Shown: positions 19,061 through 28,983 of the stretch, one piece after another
How positions within the stretch are numbered: position 1 is the first letter of the stretch
Layout of the letters: each line of letters begins with the position of its first letter
From: an uncultured Psychrobacter sp.
GTDB lineage: Bacteria; Pseudomonadota; Gammaproteobacteria; Pseudomonadales; Moraxellaceae
DNA: 64,000 nucleotides
Reading direction: 5' to 3'
NCBI GenBank assembly: GCA_947501045.1
Contig: CANMUI010000011.1
Location: forward strand, 10,599-74,598
Notes under the pieces: model-generated
Told to the model about the DNA's origin: nothing
What the model saw: the letters and a program-made list of their open reading frames with translations, nothing else
Databases searched by the model: none
Made by a program: the position numbers and the translations under genes

Positions 19061-20242
19061 ATGACTGAACATCGCGACGATTTGGGTGACGAAAATACCT
19101 CTACTGAACCTACAGCGGATCTAAAAGCTGAGCCTACTGAACACTCTACAGATGGATATCAGCGCGCACATTTAAAAAGCAAAAACGCTAAGAAAAAGGC
19201 GCTGATTAAAAAAGTAGGGATTGCTTTGGCCGTTGTCGTTGTGCTTGGTGTCATCGCCTATGGGTTATTCAAAAGCAATCAACATAGCGAGCCGCAAGTC
19301 ACCACTTTTCAAGGGCAGATGCAGATGCAGCAAACTTCCATTGCCGCAAAAGTACCTGGGCGTATTGCCAAGATCTTTGTCACTGAAGGCGATGTGATTG
19401 AGGCAGGAGATCAGCTTATTGAGATGGACTCCCCTGAGATTAATGCCAAAGTCAATCAAGCACGCGCCGCGAAGCAAGCCGCGCAAAGCCAGCTTGAAAA
19501 GGCAGAAAATGGCGCGCGTCCGCAAGAGATTGCGCAAGCAAGAGCGGCCTGGCAAGCCAATAAAGCGGCGGCTGACTTGGCGGCCAGTACTTATAAGCGT
19601 GTAAATCGTCTTTATCAAGAGGGACTCATGACCCAGCAAAGGCGCGATGAAGCTTATACTAAATACCTTGCTACTCAGGACGAAACCGAAGCGGCACGTT
19701 TACAATATGATCTGGCGCTAGAGGGTACTCGCAGCGAAGATGAATCAGCGGCAGCCGCGCAAGTGTCACAAGCCGATGCTGCGCTTGAAGAGGCACTGGC
19801 GGCCAAAGATGAAGCCAATCTTGTCAGTCCCATCTCTGGTATCGTTGATGACGTTATTGTCAATGTCGGCGAGGTCGTCGGTCAAGGAGTGCCTTTATTA
19901 ACTTTAGTTGATAATGATGATCAATGGGTAGTACTAAATGTCACTGAGGACTATTTGAACTATTTCACTATTGGTCAAGAGTTTACTGGGACTATACCGG
20001 CGCTAACCTCGCCTTCATCCGAGCAGCCCTATACTATGCAGTTTAGAGTCTACACTTCATCCGTGCTATCTGATTTTGCTACTTGGCGACCGACTAACAA
20101 TGATGATGGCTTCGATGTGCGCACTTTTGAGATCAAAGCCCGGCCCACCGATCCAGATTCGCGCGTGCGCTCAGGCATGAGTGTGCTGATAAAAATGGAT
20201 ACGACTCAATCTACCTCCCAGCTTACCAAGTCGACTGAGTAA
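19061..20242 (+). CDS. HlyD-type periplasmic adaptor protein
   Basis: 393 residues. A charged cytoplasmic N-terminus (about 50 residues) precedes one membrane helix at about 52-69 (VGIALAVVVVLGVIAYGLF). The periplasmic part then has the barrel-sandwich lipoyl half AAKVPGRIAKIFVTEGDVIEAGD, a long Ala/Gln/Glu coiled-coil hairpin (about 137-255) and the second lipoyl half LVSPISGIVDDVIVNVGEVV. The order is that of EmrA/HlyD/YhiI adaptors that bridge an inner-membrane exporter and a TolC channel. Only 3 bases separate its stop from the next ATG, so it is translationally linked to the two permeases. AGGA lies about 11 bases upstream. The exported substrate is unknown. Confidence 0.92.
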   Translation: MTEHRDDLGDENTSTEPTADLKAEPTEHSTDGYQRAHLKSKNAKKKALIKKVGIALAVVVVLGVIAYGLFKSNQHSEPQVTTFQGQMQMQQTSIAAKVPGRIAKIFVTEGDVIEAGDQLIEMDSPEINAKVNQARAAKQAAQSQLEKAENGARPQEIAQARAAWQANKAAADLAASTYKRVNRLYQEGLMTQQRRDEAYTKYLATQDETEAARLQYDLALEGTRSEDESAAAAQVSQADAALEEALAAKDEANLVSPISGIVDDVIVNVGEVVGQGVPLLTLVDNDDQWVVLNVTEDYLNYFTIGQEFTGTIPALTSPSSEQPYTMQFRVYTSSVLSDFATWRPTNNDDGFDVRTFEIKARPTDPDSRVRSGMSVLIKMDTTQSTSQLTKSTE

Positions 20243-20245
20243 ACC

Positions 20246-21583
20246 ATGTCCTTGATGAGAGCATTTTTGCGCAGCGCCGCTTATGAGCGACGCTTTTTAG
20301 CCAAGAATCCTTGGGATCTGGCAATGATCGTTTGGATTCCACTGCTAGCTGTATTAATGATTTGGTGGGTATTTTTCCAAACTAAGATCACTGATTTGCC
20401 TATTGGCGTGATCGATAATGATCATAGCCCTACTGCGTATACTTTAGTGCGTTATTTAGAAGCCACTCCCGACATCACAGTTGCCAACACCTATCGCTCG
20501 CAAGCGGCAGCAGAAGCAGCTATTTTGCGACGTGACATTTACGGCTTAGTGACGATACCCAATGACTTTGAGCGCAATATTTTATCCGGTAAGCCCTCTC
20601 CAGTAGTTCTGCAAGTCAATGCGCAATACGGTACTCACTCGGGTATCGTGCAAAAAAGTGTACAATCGGTGGTAGCAACCTTATCAGCAGGAGTTGAGAT
20701 ACAACGTTTAGTCAAGCAAGGGGTAGCGCCTTCACAAGCAACTATCGCCGCCTCTCCTATCTCGATTCAGCGCATTAGTTTATTCAATGCTGCAACCGAT
20801 TATCAGCAGTTTTTGGCCTCAACGATTATTCCGGCGCTGCTACATATTCTAGCCATGGTCGTTGGCGCGACCACTATAGGACGCGAGCTACGCGACAAGC
20901 AAATTGGGCGCTGGTACCGTTTTATTGATACAGGTAATCCTGATTTAACTTTGCTTAATAAAACCAGTATCGATGAAACCAAGCCTGCAAACAGATTTGA
21001 CAAAACCAGTGTTAATAAAGACAGACTTGATGCAAAAAAGTCAGATGCTAGTACGCCGCCTAAACTGCGAGCACCCAATCAAGTTAGTATGTTGGTAGTA
21101 CTTTTTGGATTAACAGGAAAGTATTTTTGGCCCATATTAGCTTATAGCCTTTGGTCAATATTAGCCATATGGCTTGCTACTCAGCAGCACTCTATTGTGC
21201 TCTCATCCATAATAATCACTTATATTAGCTTGGTTATTTTAATGGTACTATCGTTTTGGCTCGGAGCTATTTTTACTCTGACCTCGTTTTCACTACGTGC
21301 AGGGTTATCAGCGGCTGGTTTTATCTCGGCGCCCTCTTATGCCTTTGCCGGAGTTACCTACCCCTACATCGCTATCAAAGACAGCGCCAAGTATTGGGCA
21401 GACGCGCTACCATTAACCCATTATCTCAAACTACATATTGCTCAGCTACAGATGAAAGCACCGGTCATGGTATCACTGCCCATTATGTATGGGCTTATGC
21501 TAGCGGTTGTCATAGCTGGCCTCGTTACTGTCCTGTTAATCAAACGTGCGCTTGCACATCCTGAACGCTGGGGAGCACGCTGA
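20246..21583 (+). CDS. ABC-2 type export permease, first subunit
   Basis: 445 residues. One N-terminal membrane helix (about 24-41) precedes a large periplasmic domain of the YhhJ/YbhR kind (GVIDNDHSPTAYTLVRYLEA, then GLVTIPNDFERNILSG). After it come about five more helices in the C-terminal half, as in ABC2_membrane_3 proteins. Between about 230 and 278, just after the helix and the DKQIGRWYRF segment, there is a hydrophilic Lys/Asp/Asn/Thr insert that the partner permease lacks. The last base of the stop TGA (21583) is also the first base of the next ATG, so translation is coupled. No ATP-binding cassette gene is present in the cluster, so either the ATPase is encoded elsewhere or the pair works without one. 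Confidence 0.9.
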   Translation: MSLMRAFLRSAAYERRFLAKNPWDLAMIVWIPLLAVLMIWWVFFQTKITDLPIGVIDNDHSPTAYTLVRYLEATPDITVANTYRSQAAAEAAILRRDIYGLVTIPNDFERNILSGKPSPVVLQVNAQYGTHSGIVQKSVQSVVATLSAGVEIQRLVKQGVAPSQATIAASPISIQRISLFNAATDYQQFLASTIIPALLHILAMVVGATTIGRELRDKQIGRWYRFIDTGNPDLTLLNKTSIDETKPANRFDKTSVNKDRLDAKKSDASTPPKLRAPNQVSMLVVLFGLTGKYFWPILAYSLWSILAIWLATQQHSIVLSSIIITYISLVILMVLSFWLGAIFTLTSFSLRAGLSAAGFISAPSYAFAGVTYPYIAIKDSAKYWADALPLTHYLKLHIAQLQMKAPVMVSLPIMYGLMLAVVIAGLVTVLLIKRALAHPERWGAR

Positions 21584-22728
21584 TGGCACCGATATCGACC
21601 TTTTTTGGTAGTTTACTACAAACCTTTAAAGACATCTTTACCGACAGCGGTGTGGTGCTTATGCTGATTATCGCTCCTGTTATTTATGGTTTTTTTTATC
21701 CTTGGCCCTACTCTTCTGAGATAGTTAATCATGTGCCAGTCGGTATTGTGGATCATGACAATAGCGATCTATCCCGTACTATCGTTCGCTATGCTACCGC
21801 TACCCCTGATCTTGATACTGAGCGTTTTACCGATGAGCAATCAGCCAAAGAAGCGGTATGGTCAAACCAAATTGCTGGTTATATGGTAATTCCAAGCGGT
21901 CTTGAGCAGCGAGTGTTGTCTGGAAAACAGGCGAGCGTTAGTATACTGGCCAATGGCAGCTATCTTATTCTAAACCGAAGTGTGCAGACCGGGTTTTTGC
22001 AAGCTGTTAGTACCGTATCTGCTGGAATTAAGATTCAAAAAAGCGTCGCCCAAGGCGCTTATAAACCTATTGCGGAGCAAAGCACGCAAGCGGTACCGCT
22101 ACAGATTATCCCTTTATACAATCAAACCGAAGGCTACGGCTCCTACGTGGTGCCAGCTGTATCCATTATTATCTTGCAGCAGACTTTGCTTATGGCAACC
22201 GCCATGCTCATCGGTACTTGGTACGAGCAGCGCCGACACATGACTACGATACGCGGCTGGCTGGGACGCATTACAGCACTTGCCTCGATAAACTTTGTCA
22301 TTGGCTGCTTCTTTTATGGCTGGGTGTTTGAGATACAAAGCTATCCACGGGGACAAAACATGCTTGGAAGTTTGCTATTTTTGCTGCTGTTTTGCCCAAC
22401 AGTCGCCACTCTGGGCTGCGTGTTTGGTTTGTTGTTTCGTCAGCGCGAGCGCAGCTTGCAAATTCTTATTTTTAGCTCACTGCCTATACTCTTTATCAGT
22501 GGCTATCCTTGGCCTGCCAATCAGTTGCCACAAACGCTACAAATTGTACGCTGGCTGGCACCTACTACTCCAGGCATTAATACCTCGGTACAAATGAATC
22601 AGATGGGCGCGTCAATAGCACAAGTGGCTACCGGATTTTATGCTCTAGCTGGCCTACTGGTATTTTATTTTATCTTATTGTTACTCATGCGCTGGCAGGC
22701 AACACAAAAAAAAGCGCCTACCTTTTAA
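21583..22728 (+). CDS. ABC-2 type export permease, second subunit
   Basis: 381 residues of the same ABC-2 family as the preceding gene. It has an N-terminal helix (LMLIIAPVIYGFFYPWPY), the matching periplasmic domain (GIVDHDNSDLSRTIVRYATA, GYMVIPSGLEQRVLSG) and five C-terminal helices. It lacks the hydrophilic insert of its partner. Presumably the two form a heterodimer coupled to the HlyD adaptor and the TolC-like channel. The ATG overlaps the upstream stop by one base. The final codons (Lys-Lys-Ala-Pro-Thr-Phe-stop) lie inside the transcription terminator, with the stop codon in its loop. It is the last gene of the cluster. Confidence 0.9.
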   Translation: MAPISTFFGSLLQTFKDIFTDSGVVLMLIIAPVIYGFFYPWPYSSEIVNHVPVGIVDHDNSDLSRTIVRYATATPDLDTERFTDEQSAKEAVWSNQIAGYMVIPSGLEQRVLSGKQASVSILANGSYLILNRSVQTGFLQAVSTVSAGIKIQKSVAQGAYKPIAEQSTQAVPLQIIPLYNQTEGYGSYVVPAVSIIILQQTLLMATAMLIGTWYEQRRHMTTIRGWLGRITALASINFVIGCFFYGWVFEIQSYPRGQNMLGSLLFLLLFCPTVATLGCVFGLLFRQRERSLQILIFSSLPILFISGYPWPANQLPQTLQIVRWLAPTTPGINTSVQMNQMGASIAQVATGFYALAGLLVFYFILLLLMRWQATQKKAPTF

Positions 22729-22746
22729 TATGGTAGACGCTTTTTA
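22708..22746 (+). terminator. Terminator overlapping the second permease's stop codon
   Basis: AAAAAGCG(C)CTACC and GGTAG(A)CGCTTTTT pair with one mismatch; the loop contains the TAA stop at 22726-22728. Runs of A on the left and T on the right make it usable in both directions, so it may also end the convergent sthA transcript. Confidence 0.8.
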
Positions 22747-22814
22747 GTGTAGTAGATGCTTTCTCGTTGATGTAGCCTAATAGATTTTGTGTGTTTTAGT
22801 CTGGCAAAAAAATT

Positions 22815-24464
22815 TTAAAATACTCGGTTTAGACCGTTCAATGCTGCTACTCGGTATGCTTCTGCCATTGTTGGATAGTTAAAAGTGGTATTGACAAAAT
22901 ATTCAAGGGTATTGTTAGACTTCATCACTGCTTGCCCAATATGAATAATCTCTGAAGCATGGTTACCGTAGCAATGAATACCTAAGATCTCCAGCGTCTC
23001 GCGGTGGAATAGTATTTTGAGTACCCCGGTACGTTCACCAATAATCTGCGCACGCGCTAGATGTTTGAAAAAAGCTTGACCCACTTCATAAGGAACTTTC
23101 TCATCAGTCAGCTCTTGCTCAGTCTTGCCGATACTTGAGATCTCAGGAATGGTATAGATGCCGGTAGGCACGCTAGAGACTGGTTCAGCGTCTCTATCCC
23201 CTACCATAAAGGCGGCAGCACAGCGGCCTTGATCATAAGCTGCCGACGCCAAAGATGGCCAACCAATTACATCACCTGCAGCATAAATATTTTCTATTTC
23301 AGTACGATAGTTGTCATCGACTTTGAGCTGACCACGACTATTGGCTTCTAGTCCGATCGATTCAAGACCTAGACCTTCGGTGTTCCCTGAGCGACCGTTT
23401 GACCAAAGAATAGCATCAGATTTAATTTTTTTACCACTCTTTAGATGTAGAATAACGCAATCATCGCGAGTTTCTAGATGATCAATCTCTTCATTGTTAC
23501 GGATCAGAACTCCAAATTGTCTAAAGTCATGGGCAAGAGCATCACTGATCTCACTATCAAGATAGCTAAGTAGCTTTCCTTGATTATTAATTAAATCAAC
23601 TTTATAACCAAGGCCGGTGAAGATAGAAGCATACTCACAACCAATCACGCCTGCCCCATAAATGATAATTTTTTTAACGATATAATCCATTTGTAGGATC
23701 TTGTCAGAATCAAAAACGCGGGGGTGATCAAAGTCTAAAATCTCCGGACGATAAGGACGACTACCAACCGTAATGATAGCCTTATTAAAGGTAAGCGTTT
23801 CAAAAACGTTTTCATCCGTCTCCACACGCAGCGTATGACTATCTACGAAACTTGCCCAACCTTGGATAACCTCAATGCGGTTGCGTTCATAAAAACGAGT
23901 ATGGGTGCTGACCTGACTGCGTATCACTCGCCGCGCATTAGCTAGCACCTTGTTTAGCGGCACCTGCTCATATTCTAGCGCTTTGGTAAACATAGGATCA
24001 CGACGAAAGTTAATCAGGTTAAATACCGATTGGCGCAGTGCTTTACTCGGAATTGTCCCTACGTGCGTAGAGTTACCACCTAATTGATCACGCGGATCGA
24101 TGACCGCTACTTTCTTACCGGACTTGGAGAGCTTCATCGCCGCAGCCTCGCCAGCAGGCCCTGCTCCTAGAACCACAGCATCATATTCATAATCATGTTT
24201 GTCGCTTTTGATGCGTCGAGAATCTTTGGTAAAGCCTGATTTTATATCGATACGGGTTTCATCTAGAGGGTTTACAAGATCAGGATGATGCATGATGTCA
24301 TCATTCACTTGCTCATGAGTTTGCTCGATTTGTTCTTTTTTATCCGCATCTTTGGTATTTTCAGGACTGGTTACTGGAGCTGGACCACTGTCTTTGTTTG
24401 AAACCTCAGTTTGTGTGTCTTCATTAACATCGTTAGTGGCATCGTCTTTGCGTTTTTTTCCCAT
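22815..24464 (-). CDS. sthA: Soluble pyridine nucleotide transhydrogenase
   Basis: 549 residues from the second of two adjacent ATGs, which is better spaced from AGAGG; the first ATG is at 24467. From about residue 92 it follows the E. coli SthA pattern closely: FAD-binding [12 protein letters not shown], then [10 protein letters not shown], the NAD(P) domain [15 protein letters not shown], the flavin Asp segment [20 protein letters not shown], and the closing [19 protein letters not shown]. It transfers hydride between NADPH and NAD in the cytoplasm. Two oddities stand out. There is an N-terminal extension of about 90 charged residues absent from E. coli SthA, and the segment GGNSTHVGT has Ser where E. 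coli and Pseudomonas SthA have Cys. The extension shows no known domain and looks disordered. No cofactor-binding motif appears lost. Confidence 0.95.
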   Translation of the reverse strand: MGKKRKDDATNDVNEDTQTEVSNKDSGPAPVTSPENTKDADKKEQIEQTHEQVNDDIMHHPDLVNPLDETRIDIKSGFTKDSRRIKSDKHDYEYDAVVLGAGPAGEAAAMKLSKSGKKVAVIDPRDQLGGNSTHVGTIPSKALRQSVFNLINFRRDPMFTKALEYEQVPLNKVLANARRVIRSQVSTHTRFYERNRIEVIQGWASFVDSHTLRVETDENVFETLTFNKAIITVGSRPYRPEILDFDHPRVFDSDKILQMDYIVKKIIIYGAGVIGCEYASIFTGLGYKVDLINNQGKLLSYLDSEISDALAHDFRQFGVLIRNNEEIDHLETRDDCVILHLKSGKKIKSDAILWSNGRSGNTEGLGLESIGLEANSRGQLKVDDNYRTEIENIYAAGDVIGWPSLASAAYDQGRCAAAFMVGDRDAEPVSSVPTGIYTIPEISSIGKTEQELTDEKVPYEVGQAFFKHLARAQIIGERTGVLKILFHRETLEILGIHCYGNHASEIIHIGQAVMKSNNTLEYFVNTTFNYPTMAEAYRVAALNGLNRVF

Positions 24465-24549
24465 CATATCCTCTTTATTAATTTGTCTGTTTACAACTCA
24501 ATAACTGGTAGTTAATAAGTTAGTCAAGCAGTATGCCTAAGCAGTGTAT

Positions 24550-24948
24550 TTAAAGGGTACCGACCATACGCTGTGACAAGATGTTTTGCAATGTCCAATA
24601 TCCATTGGGGCTTTGCTTGTTTTCATCAATCTGCGGACGAGCAGTGATTACATACTCTGTACCGAGTTTTGGCTCAAAATCATCAATCCAATAGTAAGGA
24701 ATCTGAAATACAGAACCATCTTTATTAGATTTAGCGAGTAAGCACTGCATAGGTAATGTTGATTCACAAGCCACGCGAGTTGGCAAGATAGTTAAAGTTT
24801 GCGCCTCACCCAATACAATAGTAGGAATATAACGTGGTTCGGGAACGGGCTTGCGAGAAAAGGGCGAGGTTTGACAGGCGCTAAGTAGGGTAACACTGCA
24901 TAGCAAAGCTGTTAGTGATAAGGAAGACATTTTGTACGATAAGCTCAT
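24550..24948 (-). CDS. Lipoprotein, probable DUF4377 domain
   Basis: 132 residues. A lipoprotein signal peptide ends in the lipobox LLSAC, with Cys25 as the predicted lipidated residue. The mature part of about 107 residues has TRVACESTLPMQCLLAK, then PYYWIDDFEPKLGTEYVITA, a layout that fits the DUF4377 family (two conserved Cys, then W/Y-x-x-I-x-x-F with a Gly-x-x-Tyr strand). The role of that family is not known; it is usually an envelope protein. Met7 is an alternative start. It sits between sthA and ppsR, all on the minus strand, with no close operon spacing (82 and 135 bases). Confidence 0.75.
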   Translation of the reverse strand: MSLSYKMSSLSLTALLCSVTLLSACQTSPFSRKPVPEPRYIPTIVLGEAQTLTILPTRVACESTLPMQCLLAKSNKDGSVFQIPYYWIDDFEPKLGTEYVITARPQIDENKQSPNGYWTLQNILSQRMVGTL

Positions 24949-25083
24949 AACACTCTCTATATGACATAAATAATAGTGATTATTCTAATAGTTAGGTGGC
25001 AGTACTTGTTCAGCAATTAACTGTTAATACTGTTAATACTTTAATAGATGCTTGAATATAGATCATTAAAACCTGCTACTACA

Positions 25084-25980
25084 TCAGCCAATACGGCGTT
25101 TCAGTCCAGTTAGTTGTATGATACGAGTTGCAATCTCTTCAACAGACATCTCTGACACATCAAGGCTTGGAATACCTTGCGAGGTATAAATACCTTGTAT
25201 AGCACGCTGTTCTTGTTGTACTTGCTGATAGCTTGAGTAGCGACTGCCAGCGCGGCGTTCTTGACGAATTTTTACCAAGCGATCGGTATCAATCATCAAT
25301 CCAAAGAGCTTATCTTTATGTTCGCGTAGTGCTTTTGGCAACTGATTGTCGTACAAATCATCTTCGGTTAGCGGATAGTTGGCCGCACGGATGCCAAATT
25401 GTAAAGCCAGATATAATGAGGTCGGCGTCTTACCTGAGCGCGAAACGCCAATCAAAATAATGTCTGCCATACTGTAATGACGCGTGCGAGCGCCATCATC
25501 ATTGTCTAGCGCAAAATGCACCGCATCAATGCGCTCTTTATAGGTTTCAGAATCGACATTATCATGAGCATGACCGGAGTGACCATCAGGTTCAATCCCT
25601 GTCTCTTCTGCAATCCTTCCGATTAAGCCCTCATACATATCTAGATTACAGCTGTGAGCAGAATTAATCTTTTCACGAATCTCAGGACTAACAATAGTAT
25701 CAAACACTAAAGGCAACAGACCATCACGCTGATAAGCCATGTTAATTTGCTGAACAGCGTCCTCTGCTCGCTCTAAGCTATCGACGTATGGTAGGACTCG
25801 GGTCTCAAAAGGTACTGAGGCGAACTGGCTTAATATAGAGCGGCCTAAAGTTTCAGCGGTAATAGCTGTACCATCAGAGACAAAAAAAGCACTTCTTATA
25901 GTCTGCGAGTTGTCTAAACTTAAGGCATGGCGATTTTGAATAATAGGTTTATCTTGCTCGGATGGATTGTTTGAGTACAT
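25084..25980 (-). CDS. ppsR: PEP synthase regulatory protein (PSRP)
   Basis: 298 residues of the DUF299 family, which in E. coli phosphorylates PEP synthase with ADP and removes the phosphate with Pi, so switching the enzyme off and on. Features seen are the N-terminal FFVSDGTAITAETLGRSIL and the P-loop GVSRSGKTPTSLYLA at about residues 177-190, followed by KLFGLMIDTDRLVKIRQERR. Its position back to back with ppsA at 26430 gives the classic divergent regulator-target pair. Residues 1-25 form a short extra N-terminus. An internal stretch around residues 134-144, rich in Asp and His (PDGHSGHAHDN), is a hydrophilic insertion of no known role. GAGG precedes the ATG by about 11 bases. Confidence 0.95.
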   Translation of the reverse strand: MYSNNPSEQDKPIIQNRHALSLDNSQTIRSAFFVSDGTAITAETLGRSILSQFASVPFETRVLPYVDSLERAEDAVQQINMAYQRDGLLPLVFDTIVSPEIREKINSAHSCNLDMYEGLIGRIAEETGIEPDGHSGHAHDNVDSETYKERIDAVHFALDNDDGARTRHYSMADIILIGVSRSGKTPTSLYLALQFGIRAANYPLTEDDLYDNQLPKALREHKDKLFGLMIDTDRLVKIRQERRAGSRYSSYQQVQQEQRAIQGIYTSQGIPSLDVSEMSVEEIATRIIQLTGLKRRIG

Positions 25981-26429
25981 AACTTAAAAACCTCGGTATA
26001 AACCTTACTTGGTGTAAACATTGTTTAGTTAGCTACTGGTCAGGGGGTCGATATTTATGTTGTCCATTATACTCATAATAAGTCCTCAATAGAAATCAAT
26101 GTTAGCACAACTACTAAACTGCAATACTGGCTTTTTGCTCTGCTTCTCCAAACAATTTTTCGTCCTAAAAATTAGTATATATTGCTCACATAGTTACAAT
26201 TTATAGCACTGTTTATCGTCATTTGCTCATTTTATGTGCGAATACTAGCTGTTTTATATTCGGATAAATGAGATAATGCCCCAACTAATTGTTGGCGAAT
26301 TATTGCTAAACGCTATGTTTTTTGCTTTTTTACTTGGTTTTTCAATTTAACTACTCGAAATTATCTAAATATAGCGGTATAATTTGGCGTTATAATCTTT
26401 ACTAAATAACCTTATTTTCTGGAGTTATC
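25981..26429. promoter_or_regulatory. Divergent ppsR/ppsA control region
   Basis: This 449-bp spacer holds the control sites of both genes. Two TATAAT hexamers precede ppsA, at 26378-26383 and 26391-26396, but neither has a good -35 hexamer at 16-18 bp, so an activator may be needed. On the minus strand, ATTATA at 26066-26071 reads TATAAT toward ppsR, again with a weak -35. The rest is AT-rich without repeats I can support. Confidence 0.4.
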
Positions 26430-28814
26430 ATGGCAGCTCAATCTACAGCACTTGTAATCAATCTTGATCAGTTAGGAAAAAATGATGTTGATATAGTCGG
26501 CGGTAAGAATTCTTCGCTTGGCGAGATGATCAGTCATTTGTCTAGTTTGGGTGTGAGTGTTCCAGGTGGTTTTGCTACTACCTCCAATGCTTTTAATCGT
26601 TTCTTAACAGAAACTGGTCTACTTGACAAAATCAACAGTGAACTTAAAGCTTTAGACGTCAACGATGTTAGCAAACTTGCGACTACTGGTAAAAAAATTC
26701 GTAACTGGATTATCGAACAAAAACTACCAGAAGATCTTGAAAAAGAGGTGCGTCAAGCTTTTGAAGAGATGAGCGGCGGCGAAGATATCGCAGTTGCTGT
26801 ACGCTCTTCTGCCACGGCTGAGGATTTACCGGATGCTTCCTTTGCAGGTCAGCAAGAGACTTATCTGAACATTCGCGGTATTGATAATGTGCTTATCGCT
26901 ATCAAAGAAGTGTTTGCCTCATTATACAATGACCGCGCTATCTCCTATCGCGTGCATAAAGGTTTTGAGCACGAAGGCGTGGCTTTATCTGCTGGTATTC
27001 AGCGTATGGTACGCTCAGAGACGGGTGCCGCCGGCGTTATGTTTACCCTTGATACTGAAAGCGGTTTTGATCAAGTGGTATTTATCACCTCAAGCTACGG
27101 TTTGGGTGAGATGGTCGTACAAGGCGCGGTAAACCCTGATGAGTTTTACCTATCAAAACGTCTACTGGCTGATGGTAAGCCCTCAGTTATCCGCCGTAAC
27201 TTAGGTAGCAAGCACCAAAAAATGGTTTATGGTGATGAAGGTAGCACTACTAAATCTGTCAAAACGGTCGATGTCGAAAAAGAAGAACGTATGCAGTTCT
27301 CTTTATCAACGGACGAATTAACTGAGCTTGCCAAACAAGCCATGACTATTGAGAAGCATTACGGTCAAGCCATGGATATTGAGTGGGCAAAAGATGGCGA
27401 TACTGGAGAGATCTTTATCGTGCAAGCTCGTCCTGAAACCGTCAAGAGCCGTCAAGACAGCAACGTCATGGAGCGCTATGTCATCAATACTGGTGATGCT
27501 AAAGTGCTATGTGAAGGTCGTTCAATCGGTCAACGCGTTGGCGCTGGCAAGGTGCGTATCGTTGATAACTTGAATGAGATGGATAAAGTTGAGGACGGTG
27601 ACATACTGGTGTCAGATATGACTGATCCGGATTGGGAACCAGTTATGAAACGTGCCTCTGCTATTATTACTAATCGCGGTGGTCGTACCTGTCACGCGGC
27701 TATTATCGCGCGTGAGCTTGGCGTGCCAGCTATCGTTGGTTGTGGTAATGCCACCGAGCTATTGGTTGATGGTCAAGAGGTGACTGCGTCTTGTGCTGAA
27801 GGTGATACAGGCTTTATCTACGAGGGACTGCTTGATTTTGATGTGCAGACCAACTCTATTGAATCCATGCCAGAGCTGGCTTTTAAAGTGATGATGAACG
27901 TGGGTAACCCTGATCGCGCTTTCTCATTCACGCAAATGCCAAACGAAGGTATTGGTCTTGCGCGTCTTGAATTCATTATTAACCGTATGATTGGCGTGCA
28001 TCCCAAAGCGCTACTCAACATGAATAGCCTACCACGCGAAGTTGCGCAAGCGATTAACGAGCGTATTGCCGGTTATGCCTCTCCTGTTGATTTTTATGTC
28101 GATAAACTGGTTGAGGGCATCTCAACGCTGGCCGTTGCCTTTATGGATCAGCCCGTTATCGTACGTATGTCAGATTTTAAATCTAATGAGTACGCCAACC
28201 TGCTTGGCGGTAAGCTGTACGAGCCCTCAGAAGAGAACCCAATGCTAGGCTTCCGCGGTGCTAGTCGCTACGTCTCTGATAATTTCCGCGATTGTTTTGA
28301 GCTTGAATGTAAAGCCCTTAAACGGGTCCGTGATGAGATGGGTCTGACTAACGTTGAGATTATGATTCCATTTGTGCGTACTGTCGATGAAGCAGCGCAA
28401 GTGATTGAACTGCTTGAGAAAAACGGTCTAAAACGCGGTGAAAATGGTCTACGCGTCATTATGATGTGTGAGCTACCAACCAACGCCTTACTAGCAGAAG
28501 AGTTCTTAGAGCACTTTGATGGTTTCTCTATTGGTTCCAACGATTTAACTCAGCTAACTCTTGGTCTTGACCGTGATTCGGGGATTATCTCGCATCTGTT
28601 TGATGAGCGTGACCCTGCTGTTAAGAAGCTATTGTCTATGGCGATTGATGCTTGTCGCAAAGCGAATAAATATATCGGTATCTGTGGTCAAGGACCATCT
28701 GATCATCCCGATTTAGCTTATTGGCTTATGGAGCAAGGTATCAGCTCAGTATCACTGAACCCTGATTCGGTACTCGATACTTGGTTCTTCTTAGCTGATG
28801 AAGAAGTAGAATAA
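26430..28814 (+). CDS. ppsA: Phosphoenolpyruvate synthase
   Basis: 794 residues, the normal length. It converts pyruvate, ATP and water to PEP, AMP and phosphate, the first step of gluconeogenesis from pyruvate or lactate. Visible parts are the N-terminal ATP-grasp domain ([11 protein letters not shown] at the start, [22 protein letters not shown]), the phosphohistidine domain with GGRTCHAAI carrying catalytic His422, and the C-terminal TIM-barrel PEP/pyruvate domain with [32 protein letters not shown] and GICGQGPSD. All catalytic motifs are intact. GGAG lies 6 bases before the ATG. It is regulated post-translationally by the divergent ppsR product. Confidence 0.98.
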   Translation: MAAQSTALVINLDQLGKNDVDIVGGKNSSLGEMISHLSSLGVSVPGGFATTSNAFNRFLTETGLLDKINSELKALDVNDVSKLATTGKKIRNWIIEQKLPEDLEKEVRQAFEEMSGGEDIAVAVRSSATAEDLPDASFAGQQETYLNIRGIDNVLIAIKEVFASLYNDRAISYRVHKGFEHEGVALSAGIQRMVRSETGAAGVMFTLDTESGFDQVVFITSSYGLGEMVVQGAVNPDEFYLSKRLLADGKPSVIRRNLGSKHQKMVYGDEGSTTKSVKTVDVEKEERMQFSLSTDELTELAKQAMTIEKHYGQAMDIEWAKDGDTGEIFIVQARPETVKSRQDSNVMERYVINTGDAKVLCEGRSIGQRVGAGKVRIVDNLNEMDKVEDGDILVSDMTDPDWEPVMKRASAIITNRGGRTCHAAIIARELGVPAIVGCGNATELLVDGQEVTASCAEGDTGFIYEGLLDFDVQTNSIESMPELAFKVMMNVGNPDRAFSFTQMPNEGIGLARLEFIINRMIGVHPKALLNMNSLPREVAQAINERIAGYASPVDFYVDKLVEGISTLAVAFMDQPVIVRMSDFKSNEYANLLGGKLYEPSEENPMLGFRGASRYVSDNFRDCFELECKALKRVRDEMGLTNVEIMIPFVRTVDEAAQVIELLEKNGLKRGENGLRVIMMCELPTNALLAEEFLEHFDGFSIGSNDLTQLTLGLDRDSGIISHLFDERDPAVKKLLSMAIDACRKANKYIGICGQGPSDHPDLAYWLMEQGISSVSLNPDSVLDTWFFLADEEVE

Positions 28815-28983
28815 GCTGCTACAGTAAGTCACCGCTATAATTGGTATAATCATTAAAGACGTAATTATTAGGGTCTATCTGGTTATTAAAAGCTGTCTGT
28901 TGTTTTTATAAAAGCTTAAATGACAATATGTGTTTAAAAAAGTCAGATAGTCCCTAATATAATGATTTAAGATATGACTAACT

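Noticed and set aside
19265..19639. 124-codon minus-strand frame opposite the HlyD gene
   Set aside because: Its length comes from the Ala/Gln-rich coiled-coil codons on the other strand; the HlyD reading frame has full domain support.
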